Shown here: positions 1-8,875 of the stretch, in pieces
Numbering within the stretch: the first letter of the stretch is position 1
Layout of the letters: each line of letters begins with the position of its first letter
From: a bacterium
GTDB taxonomy: Bacteria; Vulcanimicrobiota; Vulcanimicrobiia; Vulcanimicrobiales; Vulcanimicrobiaceae
NCBI GenBank assembly: GCA_021781595.1
Contig: JAJXWN010000004.1
Span: forward strand, 1 to 40,326
Direction of reading: 5' to 3'
Length of the DNA stretch: 40,326 nucleotides
Program-made: the position numbers and the translations under genes
The notes under the pieces: model-generated
Database searches by the model: none
Seen by the model: only the letters and a program-made list of their open reading frames with translations
Told to the model about the DNA's origin: nothing

Positions 1-1
1 G

Positions 2-91
2 GCGCTGCTGTTTTTTGGGCCGTTCATGCTCGCGTTGCTGACGGATTTCACGACCCGGGTCTTTACGAACCTACACACCTTTACCAGGTGA
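2..91 (+). CDS. fliQ: FliQ, C-terminal fragment (flagellar export apparatus)
   Basis: Open frame ALLFFGPFMLALLTDFTTRVFTNLHTFTR* from the window edge; matches the FliQ C-terminus and sits directly upstream of fliR. Confidence 0.75.
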   Translation, partial: ALLFFGPFMLALLTDFTTRVFTNLHTFTR

Positions 92-98
92 CGGCGGG

Positions 99-905
99 AT
101 GATCGACGTCTTCGGCCTGACCGCCGGGCAGTTCGAAACCTTTTTCCTGGTGGTGGTGCGGACCGCTACGATGCTCTCGGTCTTTCCAGTGTTTTCGGCA
201 GCGCAGATTCCGAAACTTGCGCGGGTGGGCCTCGCTCTGCTGGTCTCGTTCGTCATCTACCATACCGTTCCGGTCGTAACGCCGCTGGGAACGCTGTATG
301 CTCTCGCTGCGGCCGTCGTCAGTCAGGTGGTCCTTGGGCTGATCGTGGGATTCGTAGCGTTTCTCGTCTTCATGGGCGTGCAGTTTGCCGGAGAGATCGT
401 GGATCTGCAGATAGGTTTCGCCGTTGCGAACGTGATCAATCCCCAGACCCAGCAGCAGGTGACGATCATCGGCGAGTTCGAGCTTGCGATGGCGACGCTG
501 CTGTTTTTGGTGACGAACTCGCACTTGCTCTTACTGCAGGGCATCGGGGGATCGTTCCACCTGCTCCCGCTCCCATACATCAATCTCGATCCGAGCGTCG
601 CCGGAAACGTGATGCTCTTCGTATCTCAGGCGTTCGTGGTGGTCTTCAAGATAGCCGCGCCCGCCTCGGTCGCACTCTTCCTCGTCAACGTCACGCTCGG
701 TTTGATGGCGCGCGTCGCACCGCAGATGAATGTTTTCGTCGTGGGGTTCCCGCTTCAGATCGGCGTCGGGCTGATTATGCTCGGTATCGGCATTCCGCTT
801 CTCGGATACGTCGCGCCGCAATTGTTCGCTCAGGTTCCGCATCAGATGGACGCCGTGATGCGCGGCATGATCCCGCCGACTCCCTCGCCGTTCCCGACGC
901 CCTAA
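99..905 (+). CDS. fliR: Flagellar biosynthetic protein FliR
   Basis: 268 aa polytopic membrane protein with FliR-like features (GEIVDLQIGFAVANVINPQTQQQVTIIGEFELAMATLLFL; APASVALFLVNVTLGLMARVAPQMNVFVVGFPLQIGVGL). Confidence 0.95.
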   Translation: MIDVFGLTAGQFETFFLVVVRTATMLSVFPVFSAAQIPKLARVGLALLVSFVIYHTVPVVTPLGTLYALAAAVVSQVVLGLIVGFVAFLVFMGVQFAGEIVDLQIGFAVANVINPQTQQQVTIIGEFELAMATLLFLVTNSHLLLLQGIGGSFHLLPLPYINLDPSVAGNVMLFVSQAFVVVFKIAAPASVALFLVNVTLGLMARVAPQMNVFVVGFPLQIGVGLIMLGIGIPLLGYVAPQLFAQVPHQMDAVMRGMIPPTPSPFPTP

Positions 906-918
906 CCAAGCCCGGGCC

Positions 919-943
919 TGTCATCCTGAGCCTGTCGAAGGAC
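919..943 (+). repeat. 25-bp dispersed repeat TGTCATCCTGAGCCTGTCGAAGGAC, copy 1
   Basis: Identical to 8801..8825 in the same orientation. Confidence 0.9.
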
Positions 944-1155
944 GATGGCGGCGCTGGAGTTCTTCCAACAGCGTGACGGCGCTCAGGTGCGCGCTTGCCT
1001 GCAACAACGGCAACAGCTCAGGGCCCCCCCTGGCGTCCAGCTATTGCACCAATCTTCGAACGCGAATACCAAACCCACCTACATCATGGGACATTCCTTG
1101 CAGGCGGTCGGCCCACTCGTGCAGGCAGTCGATAATGTCGTGGCGGTACCGCTAG

Positions 1156-1208
1156 ACCGGAGTTACGGACAGGCTGCTCATCCCTCCAAGCCTTTTTGTA
1201 ACTCCGGT
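1156..1208. repeat. Perfect 11-bp inverted repeat ACCGGAGTTAC/GTAACTCCGGT with 31-bp spacer
   Basis: Arms 1156..1166 and 1198..1208 are exact reverse complements. Confidence 0.85.
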
Positions 1209-1265
1209 GTAACCGCGCGCGACGTAAAATTGAGGATGCCAACGGCTAGAAAGAGGCAGATCGCT

Positions 1266-1790
1266 ATGAGCGCTTCGCGGATGAGATTCGCGATCGTCCT
1301 GGTATCTTTAGGGTTCTTAGCAGCGTGCGGGCCGGTCGTTCGCGCGAGCGCGGCGTCGAGGCCGTACGTTCGTGCGGCCTCGACGCTTGATGCGGGGAGA
1401 TACCTCGTTATCGTCGGCGGCTGTAACGACTGCCATACTCCGGGCTGGGACCAGTCCGAGGGTGGTCTTCCCGAGTCGAAGTGGCTTACGGGGAGCGACC
1501 TGGGTTTCCGCGGGCCCTGGGGCACGTCGTATCCGGCAAACCTGCGGCTGTTCGTCGCTCACACCACAGAAGCGGAGTGGCTGCATCTTGCGCGCGCCGG
1601 CACAGGTAACCCGCCGATGCCGTGGACGAACCTGCACGCCCTGAGCACGCGGGACGCGCGAGCGATCTACGCGTTCATTAAGGCGCTGGGCCCGGCCGGT
1701 GGCGAGGCCGCAGCTTACGTGCCGCCCAATCGCGAGCCAACGGAGCCGTACATCCTCTTCGAGCCCCAGCAACCTGCCAGGAGGCCGTGA
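1266..1790 (+). CDS. Secreted/lipid-anchored mono-heme c-type cytochrome
   Basis: Start at ATG 1266 gives a signal sequence (MRFAIVLVSLGFLAACG), CNDCH heme motif and PMPW as likely Met ligand; the upstream extension of the ORF to 945 is probably non-coding. Confidence 0.8.
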   Translation: MSASRMRFAIVLVSLGFLAACGPVVRASAASRPYVRAASTLDAGRYLVIVGGCNDCHTPGWDQSEGGLPESKWLTGSDLGFRGPWGTSYPANLRLFVAHTTEAEWLHLARAGTGNPPMPWTNLHALSTRDARAIYAFIKALGPAGGEAAAYVPPNREPTEPYILFEPQQPARRP

Positions 1791-1802
1791 GGTGTTCCGA
1801 TC

Positions 1803-2384
1803 GTGACGGCGACAGCCGAGGCCCAGCCGCTCTTGCCCCCGCTTCCGCTTTACCGCCAATTGATGTGGTGGACGGTCGCCTTTCCCGTCGTCATGATCGT
1901 CGCGCTTGCCGCGCGCAGCTTCTATCTGCTCAACTGGATTCACGTGCTCTCGGGAGCACTCTGGACCGGCGCCGACCTCTTCATGGGCTTCGTCATCGGG
2001 CCCGTGCTCAGAAGTCTCGACGCGCGCGCGCGCACGGCGGTCATCGCCTACCTCGTACCGCGCACGGTGCTGTACTTTCCCATGGTTTCGCTCACCACAG
2101 GCACGGCCGGCTGGTTTCTGGCCTCATCGCTGGGCTTCCTTACCCCAGGCCATCCGCAGTTCCCGTGGGCAATCGGTGCCTTGGTCCTCGTGACGGTCAT
2201 GACGATCCAAGGACTGGGCGTTATGCTCCCCAACAGCATGCGCATCTGGAGCGAGCTGCGGCGCCTCGAACCTAATCGCGAGCGTATCATGCGACTCAAT
2301 CGCACCAACATCGTCTTGGCCGGCGCCCAGGGCGTGATGCAGATCGCAATCATCGTAGTGATGGCTCACTTCGTCGTTGGGTAA
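1803..2384 (+). CDS. Polytopic membrane protein, DUF2269/CopD-like
   Basis: 193 aa, several TM segments, NWIHVLSGALWTGADLFMGFVIGP; 12 bp after the cytochrome gene. Confidence 0.65.
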   Translation: MTATAEAQPLLPPLPLYRQLMWWTVAFPVVMIVALAARSFYLLNWIHVLSGALWTGADLFMGFVIGPVLRSLDARARTAVIAYLVPRTVLYFPMVSLTTGTAGWFLASSLGFLTPGHPQFPWAIGALVLVTVMTIQGLGVMLPNSMRIWSELRRLEPNRERIMRLNRTNIVLAGAQGVMQIAIIVVMAHFVVG

Positions 2385-2527
2385 CGTTCGAGATGAATTC
2401 CCCTTGCTCGCGAGACCGCGGCCGGTGGAGGCACAAAATGAGAACTTCAATGGCTAGGAACGCAGGCAACCTTGCGGGCAAGCCTTTCTTGCGCAGTTCT
2501 CGTAACCACGAAAACGAGGGCAAGACC

Positions 2528-3100
2528 ATGGGCATCGATCGTGTCGCGCGGCGGGCACTTGCCGTACTGCTGATGACCTCCTCGTTCGTCGGCCGACCAG
2601 TCATGGCCGCTACGCGCGTGACGATCCCCGGAGGCACGCAAGTGGTCGTGAGCCTGGTCCAGAAGCTCGACTCGGGAACAGCGAAGGTCGGTGATATCTT
2701 CAATTTTTCCGTGGACCACGACGTGGCTGCGAACGGCTGGATCGTCATTCTTAAAGGAGCCGGCGGTCAAGGCGAAATCGTTTCTGTCGATCGAGCTGGT
2801 GGGAGCGGGCACCCCGGAAGCCTTGGATTAAAGTTCGATTTCGTCTACGCTGCGGACGGCGAGAAGGTACGGCTCTCCAGCGCCAGCGGCAGCGTGCAGG
2901 GCGAGCAAAAGAAAGGTGCGGCTTCGACTGCTACGGTCATAGGGTATGCCACGCTCGGATTGGGCGGGTTGTTCTTTCACAACTGGGTGAAAGGGCGCAA
3001 CGTGGTGCTCGATCCATCCCGCACTTTCACCGCCTTCGTGGATCACACCGTTCACGTGATGGCGACGCAGCGGGCGCCGGCCAGCCAGTACGCTCACTGA
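2528..3100 (+). CDS. Secreted protein of unknown function
   Basis: MGIDRVARRALAVLLMTSSFVGRPVMAATRV signal peptide, then a beta-rich domain; ORF track starts at 2393 but ATG 2528 fits the signal peptide. Confidence 0.6.
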   Translation: MGIDRVARRALAVLLMTSSFVGRPVMAATRVTIPGGTQVVVSLVQKLDSGTAKVGDIFNFSVDHDVAANGWIVILKGAGGQGEIVSVDRAGGSGHPGSLGLKFDFVYAADGEKVRLSSASGSVQGEQKKGAASTATVIGYATLGLGGLFFHNWVKGRNVVLDPSRTFTAFVDHTVHVMATQRAPASQYAH

Positions 3101-5709
3101 GCCGCGAGCGAAGCAGAGGCGGCTCTTGCCGCGTCTACGCGCATCGCGCGTACGCGTTCCGCCGCCCGAAGGCCCCACGACGCGGGCAGTTCTTCGGGAA
3201 CGTCGCGCAAGAGCCTCTTACCGGCACGCATGGCGGCAAGACAACCGCGCTTGGCAAGCTCGGCATAGTGCTCTGCGACGTCGAGATCAACGCATGCGAC
3301 CTGCGGGGAGAGCGCATAATCGCCGGCCGTCGCCACAATCAACTCTTGGCTGCGCGTGCGTCGGCGCACGCGGTTCACGCAGACTTTCAACGCGTTGAAT
3401 GCGGCGTCTTCGTCGCACCCCGACCAGAAGGTGTCGACCAGCTCTGTGCGTCGAACGGGCCGGCCGCGGGCCGCGAACAGCAAAACGAGTTCGAGCTCTC
3501 GCTTTCCCAGGCGGAGCACCTCGCCATTACGGCGTAGGCACCGAGGCACGAGATCGACGTGCACGCACGTACGCGCGCGCTCTCCGGCTTCGCGGAAGCG
3601 TTGCGCAAAGCGCGTCAGAACACCACACGAAGCACGACCTTTACGGACCGACGCGATGGCGTCCCGATATGCAGGAAAGTCGCTACGCCTGGCATAGCTC
3701 AAGGCTCCGTCGAGCAGCGCGATGCGTTCGGGGTCGAAGCACGCTAGCGCGGTATATGCGAGCGTAACTCCCCAGAAACCACGCGTCGCAGTGGCGATTC
3801 CATACGCCTCCTCAAGCGCAGTCGACGCGTCTTTCTCTTCCGGCACGGCGGCGGCGTACATCAAACGCAGGAACGACGCATCGCCCCTCGTGCGTTCCGT
3901 GCCGCTCCACGGCAATCCCCATGAAGCCTCAAGCATTTGCTGCGCTTCGTGCGCGGCCAGATCGTTCGGAACCGTAGGATCGGACAGCAGCGCCAAAAGA
4001 TCCGTACGATAGCGCTCGAGCAATCCGTCGTCGCCAAGCAACCAGGCGAGTGGTATGGCCTTGCCGAGCGCGATCCTTTCGTGTATGGGGTAGCGCGTTC
4101 GGCGAGCTGCGGCGACCATTCGCTCGAGCGATGCGGCCGCGAGTGCGAGCCGGCCGCGCAAAATAGCGATGCGTGCTTCCGTCGTATAATGCTCGGTCAG
4201 AGCGATTTCGGAACGCGAGATTGCCGAACCGTAACGATGCCACAATGCTGTATCGTCGTACTCTTTCCCGTTGCTGACCGCAGCGTAGGCGCGAAAAAGC
4301 GGAATATACGCGTCCGCATCGTTGCGCGCGCCCATCTTTCCTCTAAGGCGCGGTAATTTCTCGAAAGAATCGAGCAGGCGAAATGCTCTTTGCCATTCGC
4401 CGCGATCGGAGAGATGGTAGCACGCAATCGCAATGCATGCGGCACGCGTCCCCAGGGGAACGCTCCGTGGCAGCCGCGCGATGATATCGCGCACCTCCGG
4501 CGCGAGCGTACTGAAGCGATTCTGCCAATAGATGGACGACAGCGCCCAAAGCTCGGGAAAACGGACGACGACGGTGCGTCCCAAACGTTCAAGCACTGCG
4601 AGATACCGCGGCGCTGGAATATCCATCATGCCTGTTCCTACGCGAACGAGCGCGCGCGCGGCTTTGTTGTCGTTACCACGTTGCAAATGAAGTTCCGCGC
4701 ATCGCAGGTGGTTCCCACGGAGCCGCGCAGTTGCGACGGTGCCCGCCACTATCTCGTCGAACGCCGCTCCATGTAGACGCGTGATCGCCGCGCGCGCTAT
4801 CGGATGCATCTCGTAGATCCCGTCGTTGCGCCGCGTTATAAAGGGAAACGCGGTCAGCAAACGATCGGCGAAAAGCCGCGTTGCGAGCGTATCGTCGCCG
4901 CCGGGAAAATCTTCCTCGCGGGGCTGTTCGATCGCGGCGCAGCACATCGCTCCGGTACGGAGGTCGTCGGGCAACGAACGCAACAACTGAGTTAGCAGGA
5001 TATCGGCCAGCTCCGGTGGCGACGTGCGTTCCGCCGTAAGGTCCCGTATGTTGCCACCCTCACGCATATATCGTGCCGCCTGCGCCGCCGCGAACGGCCA
5101 GCCGCCCGTCCATCCGTACGTTCGAGCGATCTCTGCGGAAGAGACGGCACTGCCGTCGAAGAGCGCCGCGAACTCGCGCATCGAGAAACGTAGTTGCTGC
5201 TCGCGCACGGAGACGTTTTCGTGGGGAAACACCGTATCGCTCCAGCGCAGAGGAAGGTCGCCGCGGCTGCACACTATCAGCGTTCCGCGTGGGCGCTTTG
5301 CGAACAGCGCCGCCAACAATGCACGTGCTTCACTTTTCTCAGGGATATCCTCGACGTTTTCGAGGATCAGCACGCCGCATTCCGGCAAGACGTCCCAGAT
5401 CTGTTCGAGGTATGCCCGCCGATCGTCGACGCTTGAGAATGCAAGAGCGGCTTCCTCGTCTTTGATCCGCTGGCCACGCTCGCCCGCGAGGATCGAGAAG
5501 GCATCGAACAAACGGCGAGTAAGCTCGACGATATCCCGCGCTCCGCGGCAATCGCAGGAGGCGTTTTTCGGAAAGCGACGCGCGAGCTGCGCTGCCATGA
5601 CGGATTTGCCGAACCCAGCCGGAGCGATCAATCGATAGACTTTGGCCTCGCAGGCGACTAGCGCGTCAACGAGGTCGCGTTCGACGGCGTATGGCGACGT
5701 AACGATCAT
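3094..5709 (-). CDS. ATPase (MalT/STAND-like) transcriptional regulator with C-terminal wHTH and truncated BTAD-like tail
   Basis: P-loop APAGFGKS; LILENVED and LIVCSR core motifs; wHTH LRLGKRELELVLLFAARGRPVRRTELVDTFWSG; only ~65 aa after the wHTH. Confidence 0.75.
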   Translation of the reverse strand: MIVTSPYAVERDLVDALVACEAKVYRLIAPAGFGKSVMAAQLARRFPKNASCDCRGARDIVELTRRLFDAFSILAGERGQRIKDEEAALAFSSVDDRRAYLEQIWDVLPECGVLILENVEDIPEKSEARALLAALFAKRPRGTLIVCSRGDLPLRWSDTVFPHENVSVREQQLRFSMREFAALFDGSAVSSAEIARTYGWTGGWPFAAAQAARYMREGGNIRDLTAERTSPPELADILLTQLLRSLPDDLRTGAMCCAAIEQPREEDFPGGDDTLATRLFADRLLTAFPFITRRNDGIYEMHPIARAAITRLHGAAFDEIVAGTVATARLRGNHLRCAELHLQRGNDNKAARALVRVGTGMMDIPAPRYLAVLERLGRTVVVRFPELWALSSIYWQNRFSTLAPEVRDIIARLPRSVPLGTRAACIAIACYHLSDRGEWQRAFRLLDSFEKLPRLRGKMGARNDADAYIPLFRAYAAVSNGKEYDDTALWHRYGSAISRSEIALTEHYTTEARIAILRGRLALAAASLERMVAAARRTRYPIHERIALGKAIPLAWLLGDDGLLERYRTDLLALLSDPTVPNDLAAHEAQQMLEASWGLPWSGTERTRGDASFLRLMYAAAVPEEKDASTALEEAYGIATATRGFWGVTLAYTALACFDPERIALLDGALSYARRSDFPAYRDAIASVRKGRASCGVLTRFAQRFREAGERARTCVHVDLVPRCLRRNGEVLRLGKRELELVLLFAARGRPVRRTELVDTFWSGCDEDAAFNALKVCVNRVRRRTRSQELIVATAGDYALSPQVACVDLDVAEHYAELAKRGCLAAMRAGKRLLRDVPEELPASWGLRAAERVRAMRVDAARAASASLAAQ

Positions 5710-7904
5710 TGCCGGAAACGCTCGGTAAGGTCGCGCAAAGCGGGCGAGGGAACGGTGCCGAGTTCGTCACGTACCACCTGCGCGAAGCGTTCGTATGCGA
5801 CGACAGCTGCTCGGGCGTCTTCCTCCCGCGCATAGCTACGGATCACCAACTCGCAGCCGTACTCGTCGCAGGGATCGGCAACCAACAGGTCGAGGCCAAG
5901 CGCGCGCAGTTCTTGCGCATTGCGGCAAGCACGCGGGGAATTCGCAAGCGCCCGCGCCAGTTCGTGACTGAGGGCGTGCAGGCGCGCCTCGATCGGTGCA
6001 AACCATTCGGCGTCGCGCAGTCGCGGGGGACGGGTCGCCCTCACCAGGTGCCGGAACTGCCAGAGTAGCTCGTAGTTGCCCTCTGCCGTGGCAACACTCA
6101 ACGCGGCCGTGAGATCCATCAGGTCTATCACAACTGCCCCCGATAGCGCATAACGGCCGTCCCGGAAACTCACCAGCGCAGGATCCTCTGCGCGCGCACG
6201 CAGCCGTGAGATGGCAACCTTGCATGCTCGCCGCGACGACTTACTATCGTGATCGGACCATATGCTCTCGGCCAATCGCTGTGCATTCATGGTCCGGTCT
6301 GGGACGGTGGCCAGCGTAAAAAGGACGGCACATTCTCGCTGCGAGCAGCTTAGCACGACGCCGTTCTTGCGAACCTCGCCTCCGAAGAGCGTTATCTCGA
6401 TCGGCCCGCCGGCTCGCTCGCGGTTTGCCAGCATACGCGCTGCATCTTCCAAGAAATGGTCGCCGATAGCGAGCGCTAAGCGTAAAGCGTCTGCCACGCG
6501 CTGTTCGCCGTTCGCCGAAGAGCTTCTAAGTCGCAGGAGGGCGGCGAGCGCTTGCGCTCGCATGCCCGATTCTGCTTGTCCCGGCTCGACCGGAATGCGT
6601 GGCGCGCCGCCGTGGACGATGGTCACGAGAGCCTGTTCGGCACATACTTCGCATTCCAGCGCCGCATCCTGCATGGCCTCCGCAATCGAGCATGCGACAT
6701 CCCAGTGCTCGTCCGCGATATCCTGGATGCCTTGCAGAGCGGCATTGCGAGCCAACTGCGCGTGCGCCATTGCGGCAACTGCCGTAGACTCTCCCGCCAA
6801 AGCTTCCAATCCCGCCCGTATCTCCGCCCCTCGATCGCCGTGCATGCGATCGAGCAGTATGGAACGGTAGAGTGTCAGCGCGCGAACCTCGGACGAGGCG
6901 TAGCCCGCGACCTGTGGATCGTCGCATGCTGCTAGAGCGGGCATCACATCGCCCATCGCCATGCGCGCACGAGCGACGCAGAGGATCACAGTGGCGTGCT
7001 CTACAGGCGACAGCGTCCGCGAGGCGACTTGCGCGATCATCGTGGCTTCTAGCAGTCGTTCGCGTGGGGTTCTGCGCCGTTCTCGTTCCTTGAACGTCGC
7101 CGTCCATAACCGTGGATGCCGCAACAATACCGCAAAGGGCAGCGCCGCCGCCGCGGCTCGGCCATTCCCATCGAGCGCGGTCTCGTCGAGCATCTCCGCC
7201 GCGCGCTCGAAATGCTTGGCCGCGATCGCCCAGCGCGCCGCAAGCAGCGGCTCACCACTTTGCTCGACCGCGAACGAACGCCGCAGAGAGTGCGCGATCA
7301 GTTCTTTTCCTTGCCGCGCTCGGACGGCAGCCGCCAGCAGCGGATGTACCCAGTTGTGCCCATCGGCATCGCAGAGCAGCATCGGCACGTCTTTCACCCG
7401 CGACGCTGGATCCTCAACGAACAGGTTCTCATCGCTTTCGCAGGTGATTCGAAACAGCAGCGCGTCACGCGTCCGTTCGGTGCACGCCTTCCATACTTGC
7501 TCGTCGAGGTAGTCGTAGAGATCGTCGTATACAGGCGAGCAAAGATCAGCCAACGCGTCGTCGAGGAGTCCCATACGTACCAGCCGCCGGAAGTAGAGTG
7601 CTCCGGCAGGCCAGCCGCGAGTCAACTCCACAATCCGCTCGAACGCCGTAGGCGAGAGCCCGGGGAGAGCAAACAGCATGTGCATCTCGGCCTCGTCGAA
7701 GGCGAGTTGCGAAGGGCCGACGAGAGCTGCCCCTTTCACCTTTGGACGTAGGCGAGACTCCTCGATGGGAGAAAGCACGCCGTTTTCGCGCAGTATCGCC
7801 GCAAACGTTGATTTGCCGTAGCCCGGCGGAGCGCACAACGCTATCGGGCGTTCTGCACGCCGCAGCTCGTTCACCAGTTCTTTCCGGCGTGGCGAAGCGA
7901 TCAT
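5706..7904 (-). CDS. BTAD-type transcriptional regulator with degenerate N-terminal ATPase
   Basis: P-loop CAPPGYGKST; wHTH LSCSQRECAVLFTLATVPDRTMNAQRLAESIWSD; full BTAD-like C-terminus ending DELGTVPSPALRDLTERFRQ; stop overlaps the next start (ATGA, 5706..5709). Confidence 0.75.
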   Translation of the reverse strand: MIASPRRKELVNELRRAERPIALCAPPGYGKSTFAAILRENGVLSPIEESRLRPKVKGAALVGPSQLAFDEAEMHMLFALPGLSPTAFERIVELTRGWPAGALYFRRLVRMGLLDDALADLCSPVYDDLYDYLDEQVWKACTERTRDALLFRITCESDENLFVEDPASRVKDVPMLLCDADGHNWVHPLLAAAVRARQGKELIAHSLRRSFAVEQSGEPLLAARWAIAAKHFERAAEMLDETALDGNGRAAAAALPFAVLLRHPRLWTATFKERERRRTPRERLLEATMIAQVASRTLSPVEHATVILCVARARMAMGDVMPALAACDDPQVAGYASSEVRALTLYRSILLDRMHGDRGAEIRAGLEALAGESTAVAAMAHAQLARNAALQGIQDIADEHWDVACSIAEAMQDAALECEVCAEQALVTIVHGGAPRIPVEPGQAESGMRAQALAALLRLRSSSANGEQRVADALRLALAIGDHFLEDAARMLANRERAGGPIEITLFGGEVRKNGVVLSCSQRECAVLFTLATVPDRTMNAQRLAESIWSDHDSKSSRRACKVAISRLRARAEDPALVSFRDGRYALSGAVVIDLMDLTAALSVATAEGNYELLWQFRHLVRATRPPRLRDAEWFAPIEARLHALSHELARALANSPRACRNAQELRALGLDLLVADPCDEYGCELVIRSYAREEDARAAVVAYERFAQVVRDELGTVPSPALRDLTERFRQ

Positions 7905-8181
7905 GACCGCACGTTGCTGCCCTGCAGCGACCTCCCCCTCGGTGGGGAACCGGTGTGAGCGCTATTCGTTAAAGCTCGCTCTCCTCCAGATTTTCTCCGC
8001 GTGCGCGTCAGGTCTTTCTAGGCACGCTACCTCCAGCGCGTTGCGTTTTGCCAGGCCGTTCTCAGCCGTGCCCGAAAGATACAACAAAAGCTCGGATTCT
8101 TGGGAACTGTAGCGCAAAGTCGTACAGATCGGTCGGTTCTATTGTATGACTGAACAAACGCGACCCGATCGAGAGGGCTGC

Positions 8182-8330
8182 ATGGCGTACAATCTGATCG
8201 GCGCGCGACGGGAGCAAAACTTGCTTCTTCCTCCGGTGCTGAGCGATTAGCTCCCGCCCGATCACCTGGTCTACCAGGTCACCGATGCGGTCGAGCAGAT
8301 GGATATCGTCGCTACAACGCTGAGGGCACC
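8182..8330 (+). pseudogene. N-terminal remnant of an IS1182-like transposase
   Basis: MAYNLIGARREQNLLLPPVLSD*LPPDHLVYQVTDAVEQMDIVATTLR: transposase N-terminus with an in-frame stop, then abrupt loss of homology. Confidence 0.6.
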
Positions 8331-8338
8331 GGGCCCCG

Positions 8339-8385
8339 GCGGCCACTTCAAACTGCACCAGGCGCGGCCACTTCAAAGTGTATCA
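8339..8385. repeat. IS21-type multiple terminal repeats (2 copies of GCGGCCACTTCAAA[C/G]TG[C/T]A[C/T]CA)
   Basis: 8339..8360 and 8364..8385, 19/22 identical, next to the istB C-terminal remnant. Confidence 0.65.
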
Positions 8386-8389
8386 GCCC

Positions 8390-8623
8390 GACTATTTTCG
8401 GGCGTTCGGATGACCCGTACGCGCCTGCCGCCGTCTCCTTCGCCTTGCAGGATCGAGCGGTGAGGCTGCGCTCATGCAGTCGGTAACTCTTCCCGCGAAT
8501 CTCGATCAGATGCGAATGGTGCATCAGCCGGTCGAGAGACGCCGCAACGGCCGATTCGACGTCGGCATCGTTGAGGCGCGTTCGTAGCGGCGCATCACGA
8601 TCTCGAGTAAGTCTTCGGCGAAG
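8390..8623 (-). pseudogene. istB: istB (IS21-family helper ATPase) C-terminal remnant, frame-disrupted
   Basis: Minus strand reads FAEDLLEIVMRRYERASTMPTSNRP, then in another frame AASLDRLMHHSHLIEIRGKSYRLHERSL; both are IstB C-terminal motifs with the segment between them deleted. Confidence 0.65.
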
Positions 8624-8669
8624 GGTCAGACTAATCGCGCCGTTGCGGTCAGGGTAATCCCGCCGTTGC
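8624..8669. repeat. Tandem 23-bp direct repeat GGTCAG[AC/GG]TAATC[G/C]CGCCGTTGC, probable second IS21-family terminal repeat set
   Basis: 8624..8646 and 8647..8669, 20/23 identical; abuts the truncated istB remnant. Confidence 0.6.
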
Positions 8670-8800
8670 CAGATGGCGAGCGTGGGTTCGTCGCTCCGCC
8701 ATCCTGGCTACGCTCGTCGGTCACAGCCGCTCGTGCAACGGCCCTCTTCCCCACGCACGGGACCGTCGCACAACCCGCGTTTCCTACTTGTCGCAAGCCG

Positions 8801-8825
8801 TGTCATCCTGAGCCTGTCGAAGGAC
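8801..8825 (+). repeat. 25-bp dispersed repeat TGTCATCCTGAGCCTGTCGAAGGAC, copy 2
   Basis: Identical to 919..943, same orientation. Confidence 0.9.
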
Positions 8826-8875
8826 TGTCGAAGGGCTTGAGTGGCACGATGTTGCCGCTTGGTGGTAGTGCGCTA

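Noticed and set aside
945-1265. N-terminal extension of the cytochrome ORF
   Set aside because: Crosses the dispersed repeat and a perfect inverted repeat and lacks domain character; ATG 1266 gives a signal sequence
7905-8112. 69-aa + strand ORF upstream of the regulators
   Set aside because: Cys/Ser-rich random-looking composition, no SD, lies in the divergent/IS-remnant region
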